Shown piece after piece: positions 39,662 through 39,805 of a stretch of 39,805 nucleotides of DNA; position 1 is the first letter of the stretch; each line of letters starts with the position of its first letter. Source of the stretch: Lutibacter sp. (GTDB lineage Bacteria; Bacteroidota; Bacteroidia; Flavobacteriales; Flavobacteriaceae); the NCBI GenBank assembly GCA_002733665.1, contig NVWM01000033.1, positions 1 to 39,805 on the forward strand. The letters run 5' to 3'. Position numbers and translations under genes: made by a program. The notes beneath the pieces are model-generated. The model did not search any database. It was not told the DNA's origin and saw nothing but the letters and a program-made list of their open reading frames with translations.

Positions 39662-39805
39662 AAATTAAACCAGTAAAGCACAAAATACAACAACATATAT
39701 AGTTCATTGCTTTTTATCGCTTATTTGGAAAACCTTATAGAATTATTCGAAGTAAGTGATTTATTTAGTAAATTAGTCGCTTAAAACACGCAACAAACCA
39801 TATAC

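Noticed and set aside
1-39805. tRNA or rRNA genes
   Set aside because: I looked for cloverleaf-like GC-rich stretches and TTCGA-type T-arms in the gaps; none could be supported by reading. A tRNAscan/Infernal run would settle it.

Overview
The window is AT-rich (roughly 30% GC by eye) and looks like chromosomal DNA of a marine-type Flavobacteriaceae (Bacteroidota). The grounds are: Bacteroidota -7 boxes (TAnnTTTG) before many genes with almost no Shine-Dalgarno sites; a TonB receptor with an N-terminal carboxypeptidase-D-like domain; lipoproteins with acidic residues after the lipobox; a RibB with a degenerate GTP-cyclohydrolase-like half; MutS2 without an Smr domain; and dispersed palindromes of the kind read as CTERSRS. 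I saw no rRNA, tRNA, phage, complete IS or CRISPR.

Layout. 1-2262 (+): cysS (5' end outside the window), yidD, lgt. 2418-7723 (+): an operon of one TonB-dependent receptor and three lipoproteins, two of which share a C-terminal domain, ending at a terminator shared with a convergent frameshifted carboxypeptidase-D-like gene (7774-8558). 8751-9458 (+): pepE. 9450-18232 (-): a long run of envelope, redox and division genes (2-Cys peroxiredoxin, thioredoxin, an 85-aa protein, tpx, dgkA, ftsK, lolA-like, lptF/G-type permease, ribB, DUF4369 lipoprotein). 18389-22121 (+): acyl-CoA ligase, a 490-bp repeat-rich gap, a MATE exporter and a 75-aa protein. 22187-25903 (-): a membrane HhH protein, an OmpA-like protein, mutS2. 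25982-27001: an inverted-repeat-bounded mini-element with a shortened GIY-YIG gene, ung, and a leftover second ung 3' end. 27048-30689: epimerase, cold-shock protein, VanX-like dipeptidase, prfC. 30858-33230 (+): idi, queD-like, bcp, manA with TAATG-type overlaps. 33391-34260 (-): an attenuator-like leader, a 74-aa ORF and a hotdog-like gene. 34315-39016: HAD hydrolase, two small conserved genes, divergent oxyR/dps, plsC, CoA-type Nudix, DUF2188. 39017-39805: no gene seen, three imperfect ~85-bp tandem repeats.

Together. Most genes are housekeeping: translation (cysS, prfC), lipoprotein and LPS biogenesis (lgt, lolA-like, lptF/G), lipid metabolism (dgkA, plsC, acyl-CoA ligase, idi), DNA maintenance (ftsK, ung, mutS2) and cofactors (ribB, queD). 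Peroxide defence is concentrated here: three peroxiredoxins, a thioredoxin, OxyR with both redox cysteines, and divergent Dps.

The strongest undescribed candidate is at 34013-34254 on the minus strand. A consensus TTTG-N19-TATTTTTG promoter precedes a 49-codon His/Met-rich ORF. A 10-nt segment inside that ORF can pair with the 5' arm of a downstream intrinsic terminator, which is the layout of a translation-coupled attenuator in front of the 74-aa ORF and the hotdog-like gene. Next come the GIY-YIG mini-element with the ung remnant, and the receptor operon with three putative surface lipoproteins.
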